Shown here in pieces: positions 11,469 through 27,065 of a DNA stretch of 64,000 nt. Made by a program: the position numbers and the translations under genes. A model generated the notes under the pieces. That model searched no databases and had not been told where the DNA came from. It worked only from the letters and a program-made list of their open reading frames with translations. The stretch is taken from NCBI RefSeq assembly GCF_002443255.2, contig NW_019211454.1, forward strand, positions 15,116,243 through 15,180,242, in the 5' to 3' direction. Every line of letters begins with the position of its first letter. The stretch's first letter is position 1. Source of the stretch: Varroa destructor (taxonomy: Eukaryota > Arthropoda > Arachnida > Mesostigmata > Varroidae).

Positions 11469-12249
11469 CATAAATGGAGTTGAAGTTCATGAAATAATGC
11501 CACTTAATTTATGAGCCGAGCCCTTTAAAATTTATTTGCCTTTGAGAGCAGAAGTTGAGCAAAAGATTGTTTAATGGTCCAGCGATGTTGACATTGTAAA
11601 ATAGTAGATTGTACCGTGCATACAGCACACGCCTGCGTGTATACTTTGTTGTTTAATATGTAGGAGATGGTCATTAATCGAAAACACATGTTATAAGGAG
11701 TATTCTTAGGCTGACCGTATCCCTAATCGACAGAAACAAACTTTGCGTTATACAAAAAATGTGTTTCACTTACAATAAGCCAGTAGACTTATAGCTCAAA
11801 ATATTAGCATTAGTATCGATGAAAGCAGTAGAATTTGTATCAGTTCTGAGTAGCGGTTTTTTAATAGTTGGGAAAGAGACGGGAAAGAGAAATATGGCTT
11901 AATAGTGACTTCAAATCTAGGATTTTATAATGTGTTATCTGAAGTGCAAGTTCGTAAGTGGTGAGTATTAGATCAACGTAATGTACAATACACTGGATAG
12001 CCAACATATGTCTATACATATGTCTATACAACAAGTCATATGTCTATACAGAAGAAATGAAAGAAGACATATTTAATGAAGATTACTGTATTGCACCGTA
12101 GACGCACATTATTTAGGCGTAATACTCCCATAAAAATATTTGACGATGATTAGTTTAAAAGCAAACAATACTAATTTTCATCGAAAAGATCGCCATTAAA
12201 CAATAACTACTATAACGGAAAACAACTCAATAAGTGGTTTCAGTAATGT
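11461..12249. other. Spacer between ALAS and HIPK-like gene
   Basis: AT-rich DNA without coding signal. It includes three copies of catatgtctata at 12005, 12017 and 12037 (12-bp period, then an 8-bp spacer). Confidence 0.45.
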
Positions 12250-12253
12250 TCCA

Positions 12254-13592
12254 TTAGTTTTTTTCACTGATAGCAGACCGTAAAATGCGGCAGATAGTTC
12301 CTGTGAAATTCCGAATGACGAGTAATACCACCAAAAGCTCGAAGTCATGAGTTATTTTGCGAACGCATAATTTTTCAAAAACTATAAAATTTCCAATATG
12401 AATAGTATTTTTAGCTAACAAATCAAAAACTGCAGGTGAGCGAGGAAATAGCATTGTTTGCTCTCGAAAAACTGTAAGCCGATATCAGCTATTTTGTCCT
12501 CATAGGACTCGATAAATCTTTTGTATACCCTGATCATGCAACAACAATTACAATACCACATCAGGTTATATGTTCCCAACCAGATTATTACCGAAGATAT
12601 TTTGGTTCCAAGACCCCCGTGTCAGTGCCAACTCCGTTCCGCTAGTGTTTATTGCGGTGAAAATGGTTGTTTCTGTATCTTTTTGTTTTAAGTATACTGT
12701 GAAAGATTCATTGATTTTATTATTTGTTCTGTTTATGACAGCTTTCAATTTTGCGTGCTTTTGATCGTCTTGGGTTAAACGGCAAGCCTATAAAATGCAA
12801 GACTTACAATGAAAGAAGCGTTTTTTGTTACTCAGTGCTATTGAAAACGGCGTCTTTACAGTATCACCAATCAGCATTGCAGATCCAGTTCGATGTATAA
12901 AATAGCCAAAAATGATTGACTGAAGTGGTCCTTCGAAAAGCTGGTGAGTGATATTAGTTTTCTTTATCCTAACAGTAAGGCCTGGCAGTACATGATGAAG
13001 GTTGTTAAGACTATTCTGCAAAAATCGGGCTTTGGGTTGACGGATTGCCACTTTTTACTATCACGGGCAGATGAAATCCGTAACAGTACATCTGAAAATA
13101 TAGCGGGCCCCAAAGACTGCCTGTGGAACCTTGTCGACAACAGACCCGAAAATCTCTGGCTAGACAAACTGATTAATTCGTTAAAAAAAATGGAAGACAA
13201 CCGCGGAAAGTGCAGGAATTTATCACCTTGTAAACAGATTGTTTAACTTATACAGTTTTTGTATTGACTGTTTCAAGGGTCCTTCTTCCTCGTTGCATGT
13301 ATCATCGAAAATATCGCGTTCAATTTGAATTAACTTCTCATTACAAACTAAGAATTTTATAAATTTCCCGTTCACCTTTCTCTGAGATACTTGTGCTAGT
13401 TCTGCCATTTCAGTTTCTTCCTTTCATTATGCCGCTGGTTGTTACTGTAACCATACTTCCTGGAATGAGTTCCTTACAGAGTGAATCGGTGTTCCATTTC
13501 GTACTACTACTACTCTTGAACTCCGACATATAAAAAATTAAATATTTTTTCCTTAACTGAAATGTTAATAAAAGCAGTACTAATTTACGCAA
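12254..13592 (-). other. Unassigned coding-like block on the minus strand
   Basis: Several minus-strand frames abut here (13592-13410, 13408-13223, 13200-12964, 13051-12788, 12454-12254). Two of them could be joined by a plausible intron: the donor AAG|gtgata lies just inside the C-terminal end of the 13408-13223 frame, and an acceptor taatcag lies near 13170. The fused peptide would include a charged stretch (FDDTCNEEEGPLKQ). I recognise no family. The same DNA is also open on the plus strand (12944-13246). It could be a decayed gene, a mobile-element relic, the missing 5' region of the HIPK-like gene, or chance. Confidence 0.2.
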
Positions 13593-13608
13593 ATTTTCAA
13601 TATTATAG

Positions 13609-16329
<2,721 letters not shown>

Positions 16330-17780
16330 GCATCGACAGCAAAAAATATTGGTTGGATAAAAAACAAAAATATAAGGTGATAAGCCTGAAGCTTTAAGCT
16401 TCAGAAGCATATGGATTCATCTGCTCAACTCGTCCTAGTCATCGATACTTCGAATTATTGTGATACCATTGAAATATGTATTTTACTATAACGGGTGATA
16501 TACATCTATAAGATGCAAATTATTACTGTGATATTATTACTAAAAAAACACATACGAATTTATTTAGTGAGAGGTCACATGCAGATATATATTGCACATA
16601 CGTTTTTTTATATAGATAAAACATGTTAAAACAGGGCAATGAATCAAGCAACTCCGTTTAACTCAAATCTCCAATCAGTCTTTCTTCGGGACAAGGCTTT
16701 ATTGACAAACACGTTGGTGTGGTTCTCAACAGTCGCTTGAAGAAACCATCGAAAGTATACAGATCGAAAAGAAAATGGGCGATAGATGGAAGTAAGCGAG
16801 GTAAACAAACGTTATCCGTAAAGAAAGGCCAAAACCTCTTCGAAAGTTGTAATGCTATGAGCTGCAATTGCCAATACTGTTGCAGCATATCTGGTAGCAG
16901 TTCGCTCAATAGGGGGTGTGCGCTGTACAGCGTTCGTTTTTGAAGACATCCACCTCCATCAAAAGGCATGTAGTTTTACAGGAGTTTTTTTACAGATGGC
17001 AGGTCTGTATACATTTTCCAATGGCAAAGTCGGCCGTGAGTTTATATCATAGTTAGATATTAGTTAACGTAAGGCTTGCTTCTCTGTATAATGCCGCAAA
17101 TAGTTGTTAAAGTAGAGCCATTTAATTAATTGCGATTTGGTTCCCATTAAGAATGCCTACAATTTTATGCTAGTGCTCTTACCATTATGCTATTTACATA
17201 TAAGTCTTTTCAAGTGTCGTTTGCTTACGGTGGTCTGTTTCTTTCCATTTGATGTTCGTGTATAGAATTACATTATAAATGAATTTAAAATTTGATACTC
17301 TGCTGCTGTCCGTGTTTTAGATGTAAGGAGGCGACGTCTGTACGGATGCGTAATTTCTAGAGTTGTCGATGGTATAATGAAGGTGAAAAAACTCTTTAAC
17401 AATATTTCGTACAACGTATAACCTGTTTTTTTTTTTAAATTTTACCAGTCGTATGCTTAGGTTTGAGGTAATGCCTAACGGCGATAGTGAACATGAAACT
17501 CAAAGGGTACAGCTAAATTTCCATTACATCATACAGAATTAGGAATACATCGGTGAGTCAAGCCTGGCAAACTATCCTTGCGAAACACAAACCTTGTTGC
17601 GCATCAAGATCTTATCTCAATGCATAGATCAGTGTCCTGTTAGAGATTAGAGCCCCTGGATTCATGTATCTTGATCGTATCATAATGGGTTCTAATTATT
17701 TCATAACGTTCGCAATTAATAGACTTGCCTAACTTAGGATTATAAAATAGTTGCGAATGATATCAGCTTTGGCAGGTCCA
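16330..17780. other. 3' flank of HIPK-like gene; one unassigned minus-strand ORF
   Basis: No canonical AATAAA was seen close to the kinase stop. From 16969 down to 16658 the minus strand encodes 103 residues starting at ATG, leucine- and phenylalanine-rich (for example HPLLSELLPDMLQQYW), with no recognised family. The plus strand is also open there (16719-16943, Lys/Arg-rich). Convergent overlapping frames make chance likely. Confidence 0.25.
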
Positions 17781-17799
17781 CTGGATCTCGTCTCAATCG

Positions 17800-18430
17800 G
17801 GCCCGTTGTATGCCCCCTATTGCCTTAACTCTGCTACCCTATCTCCATCGGCGTCTATGATGGGCCGCGTTTACCTGCCTTCGAAGCGGGTACGATGGCA
17901 TATCACCGCGACTGGGACGCACCAGAAAAGGTAGTCTGTAAATCAGAATTATGCTATGCTCTATATATATATATACATCTACATATTTACGAGCTGGAAT
18001 GTTCGCGCTTACCATATAGATGAGGAGATCCTTCCGACCAGCACTGGGACGCTACACGACTCGAAACTTCGGCCATTGTCTCGAACCTTGGAATAGCGAC
18101 CTATGCGCGGAAACTCGCATCGGACCAAATAATACGCATTAGCTCCCATTGAAGCTTAAGATAAAAGGGGCCAGGAGATAGCGGCATCTGCACTTAGCAC
18201 CTTTATCTTTGCACTTACGGCTTTGCAACGATTTTTCTCCACATACCCAGGAGCGGCTGAGGGCATATGATGCCCTCAACAGCCAGGCAAATTCGCTTTT
18301 GGCAGAACAAATGCGGTCAAATGCAAAAGAACGAGATGTTGGCACAAAACGAGCGAAAAGAACCGCTGATGAACCCCGTGGCTACGGGATAGGCGGCAGT
18401 TCTCTGTTCACAACAACAGATGGTCTTTAA
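17800..18430 (+). other. Unassigned GC-richer block with exon-like segments
   Basis: Two plus-strand segments look more coding than the surroundings. The first, near 17845-17935, is open (peptide with VYDGPRLPAFEAGTMAY, then HRDWDAPEK) and ends at AAAAG|gtagtc. The second follows a good acceptor (ctccacatacccag, AG at 18249-18250) and runs to TAA at 18428. It encodes a charged, helix-prone peptide including ERLRAYDALNSQANSLLAEQ and a basic KRAKRT motif, possibly nuclear. The first segment is not open back to a start codon. No family recognised; they may be exons of an unknown gene or remains of one. Confidence 0.25.
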
Positions 18431-21400
18431 CGAAGGAGACAAAGCTAAGCAGGAAAACTTTACTCAGCTCACGCGGGTAGGTGTGTGTTTGTGAGCAGCT
18501 TCTGTCAACCCCAAAGGGCACTGGCGACGCTTCGTGCGTGTATGCATGGGAGAGTAAAAGGAAAAATAGGGAACAGCACAGGGATTTGGGAAGGAGATTC
18601 GCAAAGACCTACTAAAATCCGTCTACAGTGGCATCGAAATCAAAATATTAGTTCTGTCGGAAGCAAGCCCTACGTTATACTATGTTTCATTATGAATGAC
18701 GTTGATTTCGACGGTAGTTAGGCAGGTTGTATTGTGAACCCAGTATATCATGGTGGCCTTGTTGAATAACACTGTCTAAGCCAGTTGACCACTTTTGTCC
18801 GCCTTATTGATTCTAGTTCAACCTTTGATAGTCCTACTTTTCATGAAAGAAGATGAATATAACTAAAATTATGTATCTTTTCATACACTATGTCTTCAGA
18901 ACTAGCAATGTAACCTCGGTAACAGCAAACCGAAACCTTCAAATAAGATACCGTTTCCAAATAAAGTCTTCAATGTACGAAATTGTTACAAAATTGGATC
19001 TTTTAAATTATTTTGAAAACGATAGGGCTTAACAAGAGCAAACATTTTAAGCGAATTTCTGTTCGGTGAAATCGCAGCGTATCTGCTGCTACTTCAAAAA
19101 TTTGTTCATCGTATTACCGCAGTAGGTTCATTGGCGGTATTGATCTGTGGCCACATGATAACGCTGATTGATACCGAGCTTGTTTTTTTTTTGTTAATAA
19201 AAAAGTGATTTTAAATCACTTCATTCCGTAAGCCTTTCTATTCTAAGCCATGGATGTTTTCGCATTTATCTTTTTAAGTATATACTTATTCCACTCTTAC
19301 GACTTTTTTATTTTTGCGAAAAAAGCTGGAGAATCATTCAAACGCGGAATTAAAATAATATCCCGACAAATATTTAAAAAAAACAAAAAAATAGATAAAA
19401 ATTTTCTGTATATACCTTGATATACATTTGAACTGTAGGAACCTCTATTGAAGGTAGCTGTAGGAAGAATGATTACAGATAACAGAGTATTGAAAAAACC
19501 ATAATATTCTGCGAAACTAGACATACACATAAGCTGGCATTAGTATCATTAAAATGTTTTAATGTAAAAGTATATATTTTCACGGGTTACAAGTATTATT
19601 TCTATACTATCCACATTATGCCAATAAAAACGTATGGATGGATCATTCTCTGCGGTCTTGCCGTTTGTCATACTTGGGGCAGATATGGAATGAAAAAAAG
19701 CAACTAGTTTAGTGTAATGACTATCATAGCTCTGCTTGTTCAGCGTCTCGAAACAAGTTAACGAGTGGTTTGTCTAGCAAAGCCAAGTTTTCTTTTTGAC
19801 ATTAGAGTCTTAAATACGACGAAGCAGTGACGAGATAGCACTTCTCAATAATCAGTTCGCGGTCGCAGCCAATGATTTGTCATAAAACGGTTGCTCACGA
19901 TAAATTAGGTTCAGCACTCCTCGTATGGCATTGTCCTGATCAATAGCCTTCATGGTCACGGCTGACATTACTGAAGATAGTGTTAGATAAAAGCAAATAT
20001 AAAACTCCTATGAAGTAAAAAACCGAGCATTTATTTTTTACTACGCTAAAAGATAACTAGAAACAGTGCGGCGCCAGGTTTTTGCCGCGTAATATATATG
20101 AATCTTTGCGACCAGTGTACTATTCAAGTTTGTATAACGTTTTTTTTTTTAAAAAAATAGTAAAGAAACACCTGTTCTATCTTGTTTTCACCCGTTTTGA
20201 ACCTGTGACCTTACTCCGCACTTTTATCCGATCAATGTTGTCGTTACCTGTTATCCGATCAATCATGATTAGAATAGTCAGAGGCTTAGCATACCGACAA
20301 AAACCGCATGAGAGCTTGATCATAAAACACGTAAATCATTTTTCTAGTTGAACAGACCTTATCGTGTTGTCTGGCGTCTGGGTAATTCATGTACATATCC
20401 GCCTAAAAAAAGGTCGAATGATACTTACTTCAAAATCAACTTACCGTTACTAAAAGGAAATGGCTTGACAGTTATACAGTGTTATCTAGTTGTTTTTTGC
20501 AGCTTCAGTATGCGCCTAATATAGAGACGAAGTAACTTCCTAACTCATAACTCCTACGGTGGGCCCTAGAGCCTATGCTTGCAATTCTTCCAGCGATCTA
20601 TCAAAGGGAGAGGTATACCAAGGAAGGATAAAACTCTTTGCAAACAATGTGGGGGATTGAGTACGAGAGGAAATTACTACATTCAAAACTTTCCTATTAG
20701 TCGAATTGTCTTAATGGAGAGTTGAAATGTATCAGTGTTCGGATTTCAACGCCCGAAGTTTTCATGTCCAGCACTGCTTTCAGCATTCACCCATTGGTAC
20801 TGTTTCAAACGACTGCCTCTTTCAGGACAAAACAAAAGAGCCTATCTACGCCTGGCCTAGACCAGTATATACTTCTGAGATTAGAAATTAAATGTATTAC
20901 CACAACATCATTACGGAAACCGAATTTAAACAGTCTCACGTACCTCTATGATTATTAGGCAAAGTCGCTACCGCCGCGCCCTATCGGGGCTTCGTACAAG
21001 GCGAACGGGGCTAATTAATTTGTACGAACTGTAAAATGACGGTGAAGTAAAGCATTATATTAATGTCGTTAATATGACTCTTATATTATTATCTAATCTA
21101 CGCATAAGAATTAAGCTAGACCGTTTTATTCACGGTTGCAAGTCTAAAGAGTAAATTACACCTTAAAACGGAAAAAAGGTTTATATGCTAAAAAGAAAAA
21201 CGTATAAAAAGATTTGGTTTCAATCTAAAAAAAAAGCGAGTTATGGTAACTAATATGGAGTATAATAAATAACATCGCTTAAGGAATACATACTGTTTCC
21301 CTGTTATGGGTCTTTAGGAGTAGATTTAATCGAACTTCTAGTCGAATAATGTGTTCCATTTTTCTTTATCCCATACGAAGCATTCGTGCATGCGTTCTAC

Positions 21401-24300
21401 ATGTTCGAAGATCGCAGTCGATGTAGCTGCAGCACTACTTTGTTCTATGGAGAGATGCAGGTCGTAAATTGTCGTTTTGGTTCTAGCGGGGCCGTGCAGT
21501 GGTGATTGTTTCTATCTACTATACATATGTATTGCGCCAGACTGAGTTGCGCACTAAATTTAGATATAAATTATAGTGTTTAAAGCGTAGGTCGTTTTTC
21601 GATCCTGAACGTGCTTTCATACGGACACACCTACAAATTAGTATTGACAACGCTGCATACAGAGAGGTCTATGTGCGTCTCACTTTTTTCACACTCATAA
21701 TAAGCATCGATCAATGAAAAACTCGTTAAGCATTTCGTAGAATATGTGTAATCGATTTGATTATATTCTCCCTAACAAGAGAGGATTTCTCTCTCGCTCC
21801 TTTGCCTCTCTCTCTCTCTATCTCTATTTTTTAATAATGCAAGGCCTCAATCAAGAAAGTAAAACGTTTGTTTCGTTGTTAATTAAGCCAGCTGTCATCT
21901 CTTGGTTAATCACTCAAGGAAAAAATAATGGCGTCAAGTTGAAACGTTGTTTAAAAATCGGTGTTTTCACTCAATGTTGCATCTGTCTTTTTCTTCAGTA
22001 AATACTAGATTTCAGACGCTACCTGTATTGTTCAACTTGGTTCGAGATTGAGCGCAAACGGCGCGCTTTTTAAACAGATTTTTGTGTAATTCGATAGAGC
22101 TGTGTCGAACGACGTTTAAAAGTCTTTTCTGATAAAATAAGTTGGATAGTTTTCCAGAAAATGTAAATAAACGCGAAACGAGGTACTAGCAAATAGAATA
22201 GAAACTCCAACAAAGACTCGGCATATTCCTGCGGATAAATCTAATAGCAAATGGATCAGTCTACCATCACATCATTGTTTGCTTTTGGATAAACCCATAA
22301 CATTAACAATGTTATACAGAGACGGCTTTCATCGACGATTCACCTATTGTCCTATCCCGTGCAATTTTCGCTTGCAAAATCGCTCTTTTTCTATTACATG
22401 AAATTCTAGTCTGTATAGTGTTTGCGTGTGGACTCTTGTATGGTTTACATCTTTAGTTACTACATCCTCCATATTCTGTATAATTCGCAAAGCCATAAAC
22501 TCTTACCTAATCTAACGTTTTCTGAACTAGGGCTCTTTGACTGATAGCCCAATGTTTAACAGATAACTTTTATAATCCGAGGGTAAAATTATTCAATCTT
22601 CTCTTGGTATGTTTCATAGATTTAATCGCGGATTAGTCATTAGCGATAGAGAAGTTTGCGCTCCAAAAGATCATTGAATCCTTTACGTTTCTGTTTATTT
22701 TCTGTGTGTTGTAGTCCTTCTTAACTACGGCTGGTCCAAGCAACCTTCTTGTCGTAGTGACTACCTTCGTTTGCTCACCAGTAAAGAAACGTCTTTACCT
22801 GTACGCAGATATCTGAAGCTGTCCGCTAAACCTTCATCATTTTGTTTACCGTTACCATTCAGTATAAAATGGAACGATTGTTGTTTCAATAATAATTTGT
22901 AACGCTGGTTTCGGAACCGACTTAGATTAATGACTTTTCACGAAAAAGGGCTTAAGCATATTTTCCACTTAGGGCCTTATGCCCTAACCGTGTTCGAACT
23001 GGCAGTTTCTTATTGCTTACATTCGTTTTTTTTCTTTGATTTCTTTAATTTGATTAATTTTTCTTCTTTGAAATTTCTTTAATTGCAATGTAAAAGGGTT
23101 TAAGCCCAAATAAGCCGCCGCAGAGTCGACATTTCACGAACTCAGACTAAATACAGTTTAGGTCCGCTACTAATGTTCGAATAAATCATATGAATATGAG
23201 ATGTTAACGCTATACACTATTGCTCATATAGCAAACGTGACTGCCAGGATTTTCATCATGGAGTAAACCGTTTTCACTAGAAAAACCCTTTGGACCTTCT
23301 ATTTGGACCCAGGGCAAAGCGGCCGGAGTTTGCAAGATAAATCCTTTTAGCTTTCATCTGGTGTCATATGGCCCACCTCGAACAGTAGCGAAGCACGTTG
23401 CTATATATAGCAAGGCCTTAAACTTCAGTAGCTTTTTCCAGTTTCCGTCATGTTTACGTGTAGTTTACGTCATTGTGTTGCCTCTCCTTATTTACCTGAA
23501 ACGTACTACAAAAGGGGGTTGTCTCCTGACAACCCCCGTAAATCAAGACATTTCGAACCCGAAGCTTATGCCTCGTCCCTTGCGAAGGATTCAGCATTGC
23601 TCAAGCAAATATTTTTCTATTTCTGCTAAGTTATGACGAATAAAAACATTATACCACACCTATGTAAACGATAAAATCGATACCTTTAGAATAGGACGAT
23701 CCTACAATTTTCTATATATTTTATAAAACAATCTTCTATATTCTTATGCAAAAAATAATAAGTAAACGGTGAGTGATGCTATTCATGATTATGTCGGCCA
23801 TTTAGAAAATGCTTAGGTTAGGGCGCGTAGGGAATGGACTCGCATAATTTAAGAAGTGCCTTAGGGCCAACTTGGAGCATCATCGTGTTCACTACTTGAT
23901 ATACGCGGACAGTTCCTCAAAGTATCTTACAAGGATTGAACAATCCCTCAGTAAATGTCTTTAAATTTAATTTTCTACAGGTTTTTGCTATGACAAAAAA
24001 GGCTTTCGTAATGGAACTTCCTGTTTCAATTAGAGGTGTCGGTGATAAAATTTTTCCGGATCAAAACTGACATAGAAGCTGAAATATATGCCGTGTAATG
24101 AGATGTCCTCAGTTTATTAATTATTTAGTCATTTTTTAGAAAAATGAGCCGCTTGGTAAATATTAGGCACTTCCGGCTGTTTTTGTTCTACGGATCTACG
24201 ACAAAGTTAGATAACTAAAAGGAACCAACAGAAAGACCTTTCTTCGATACGTATAATCGTAATGCTGAATTTAAACTAACCATTTCACAATAAAACGACA
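18431..24300. other. Long AT-rich spacer, no supported gene
   Basis: The open frames are short and compositionally like the background. Minor structure: a CT-rich tract at 21786-21826 and a near-repeat of tttctttaatt at 23040-23085. Nothing else stands out. Confidence 0.5.
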
Positions 24301-24305
24301 AATGA

Positions 24306-24378
24306 TCTGACGCCGGAAATTCCACGCGTGCCACCTGAATAAAAATTAAGAATCCTAACCATTAGACTACGGCATTGA
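24306..24378 (-). pseudogene. tRNA-Glu-like pseudogene or SINE head
   Basis: Read on the minus strand from 24378, the block aligns position by position with tRNA-Glu from the D-arm through the variable region. The box A region TAGTCTAATGGTTAGGAT is nearly that of tRNA-Glu, followed by an anticodon arm and CAGGTGGC. The anticodon loop reads TTTTTAT, giving TTT where Glu has TTC. The anticodon stem has a mismatch, the T-loop lacks GGTTCGA, and the acceptor ends pair poorly. It is therefore a relic tRNA or the 5' part of a tRNA-derived SINE, not a working tRNA. Confidence 0.6.
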
Positions 24379-26085
24379 ATACGACAAATTGATAATTAAA
24401 TATTTGACACTCAAATAAGGTGATATATTATCAATATTTGTTTCACATCCTTACACCCCACACGAAACTCATTACACGTCTCTCCAAGGATACAAATAGT
24501 AAACTGAAAGGGTCCAGTGAAATAAAAACGTCGTAATTAAGCTTAGTAGCAGGGTAGTGAATCATGTGAGCGTATTATATTATATTTGGTATTATCGAAT
24601 GCTTCTAATGATTCCGTTAAATCCGCAGTTACATGAAGCAAAAAATTTGCACTGCGTAATTATCAACTTGTACCAACTTGAATTATATGCAAACAAATTA
24701 ATGTAATAATAAACGATGTTTTATTATTAGCCTAGTCGTCATAAAGATAACGTTTGAAAAATTAATCAATACGGTTGACATTAAAATGAAGCTTGTCGCG
24801 GGGGTTATTAAAAAAGCTTGAACTTTATAGATAAATGCAAGTCGCTTTTTAATATCTGTGCTTTCCGCTTTAATAAGCGCTCTGTATAAGTCCCGGTTAA
24901 GTTGGTGCTGGAAATTTTCAGCGAAGAATGCTATACAAGCTACGGTAAAAGAACCGCTGGAGATTTGACAATTTAACTATATGATTTATCTTTATCTTTA
25001 AATTGTACCATAATCAACGTATTCTTACCATTAATCTACAGTTCACGTGTCAATAAAAGCTACCCAACAAAGCATGCGTATTGTCTGTGCAGGTTTAACC
25101 TATTAAGAAGATCTGATATGCTTTTTCATATCCTTTTGCCTAGTATTTGAAATGACAATATTATTCTTGCTAAGTTATAGGTAAAGCATGGATATCTAAT
25201 TAGGACGGTTTGTCGATGAAAGATTGTATTACTGAGAATCAGGCTCTATGCCAAATGTAGGCGGCATGCCAAAATGCAAACACACGAGAAAGCAACTCAT
25301 TCAAATCTTAACCGGAAACTTTGTCTGGTTAGATCTGACATCCCGAAGTTCTACAGGTTTATGTAAGCAGAGTGCAAGTTTCGAACACAGCTCTAAAGCG
25401 ATCAGTTTGAATAAAATAAGCTAGTTAGCAAAAGTTGGAAGGCGCTTCAGGTTCAACCTTACACTTCCTGCGACAACCATTAAGTTTGAGTTCACAACTT
25501 GCGATAAAGCGCAGCCAAGTTTCCTGCGTTCGTTTGAAGTTTATGATCCATGTTTGTCTTACAGGCTTCGTGAATATCTTATTTCGTGAATATTTATTTA
25601 AGGTAAGTCAAATTAAATATGTTAATATAAGAAAATTCACTTACGAGGCGTTTCGCTTTCGTATTAGCTTTTGCCAGTCACTCTTTTATCAAAATGCTCA
25701 TCATAGTCTGTATAATAATTCTGTCCGGATTATATGTTAGACGTTGATCAAGAACTTCTGAAATAGAGTTTAATACAAATAGCCTTCTTACGTAACTGTA
25801 GTAATATTGGTGAACAAATTCGTCAGTTCCATGTATCTCGTTAGAACAAGCTCATATTACATATAAGCTATAAATAAATAATAATGGATAACTAAAATCT
25901 TAAACTATAAATACAATTTAGCAGCAGTTAAAGGTTTTTAGTAACTTGAAGCCACGGCGGGGTGTTACTAAAAAAATTGAATTATTAAATTAAAATTGAA
26001 TTATTGAAATTAAAAATTGAAAATCTCTTGTAATTCAAACCTGTATGGCATTTCCCACAACGCAAAGAAGCTGTTTTAAATCATA
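24379..26085. other. AT-rich spacer
   Basis: No supported gene. The plus frame at 25435-25740 is 101 codons but has no family features. Short local duplications occur (ttcgtgaatat twice near 25566-25592; aaattgaattatt twice near 25974-26003). Confidence 0.4.
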
Positions 26086-26300
26086 TATAAAACGGCACAA
26101 CAGCAAAAATACTTTTTGGGAGGTTTACTTGATTATGAGCCAATTGCGTTAGTAGATTATCAAAAGATCATATTTAAATTAAATAGTACTTATTTGACAA
26201 GATTCGATGTATATATGATAGAATTCCGTGAGAAAGAAGTGAATGATTGCACGTGGACGTATTGCGCATCACATAGGACGTCAGTATTGTAAAATCATAC
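26086..26300 (+). repeat. Diverged direct repeat, copy 1
   Basis: This segment shares an ordered series of matches with 26868-27065: ggcacaacagcaaaaat against ggcacagcagtaaaaat, a ctgggaggt-like block, gattcgatgtat against gattcggtgtat, and ccgtgagaaagaagtgaatg against cttgtgagaatggggtgaatg. The two copies are about 780 bp apart in the same orientation. They are an old tandem duplication or two members of an unnamed repeat family. Confidence 0.65.
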
Positions 26301-26867
26301 CTACAATTTACATCGCTGCTCACCGACCTAGACTGGATAAAATTTACTGCCGGAGTTCGCTATCTGCTGCTGCTGTTTGCGAGCAAGGAAAACAGTAAAC
26401 TTCGGCCAAGCTCTGTCAGAGATTCTAAATGCAGTGGCCTTCGAATAGATTACTGTTTGATGTCATTCGATAAATTTATAGTTGAAAACAGCAAAGAAAT
26501 ATTTACCAAATTTCATAGCTAATGGTGCGTGCTCACTCAAAGCTTTCAACCCTCTCGATAAATTTGAAAAAGCCGCGGACAAGCTAATAGGCGGCAATGT
26601 TCCGGCTGGTAAATATCAACACACATTCGCCGAGTTTTGCAATACAAAAATACAATTAATTTATTCCTCCTAAAAATATTTAATATCTCCTAAAAAGGTT
26701 TTATGTGATTTTTAAAAGTAAATCATAGTACTTTTTGCAGGTCTGTGTGGTTTGATTGTTACTGATTGGCTAGGCGTCTGTGCAGAGGGAGTATGTTACG
26801 ATCGGTCCAGATCCACTCGCATAGAGCTATTCAAATAGAGCTGCGCTGAAAGGCGATTCTTAGTATA

Positions 26868-27065
26868 AAAAAAATGGCACAGCAGTAAAAATGAAAGCGA
26901 AAGTCGAATAAATTAAAAATAAATCACGACCGTAGATTACTGGGAGGTCAATTTTAATTTAATAGCGCTTGTTTTATGGGATTCGGTGTATGCATAGTAG
27001 AATCTTGTGAGAATGGGGTGAATGTTTGCCCAAGCTTGTAGCATCGCATCGTACTTGTCGTATTA
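26868..27065 (+). repeat. Diverged direct repeat, copy 2
   Basis: Second copy of the repeat at 26086-26300, with the same order of conserved blocks and several small indels. No protein is encoded in common. Confidence 0.65.
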
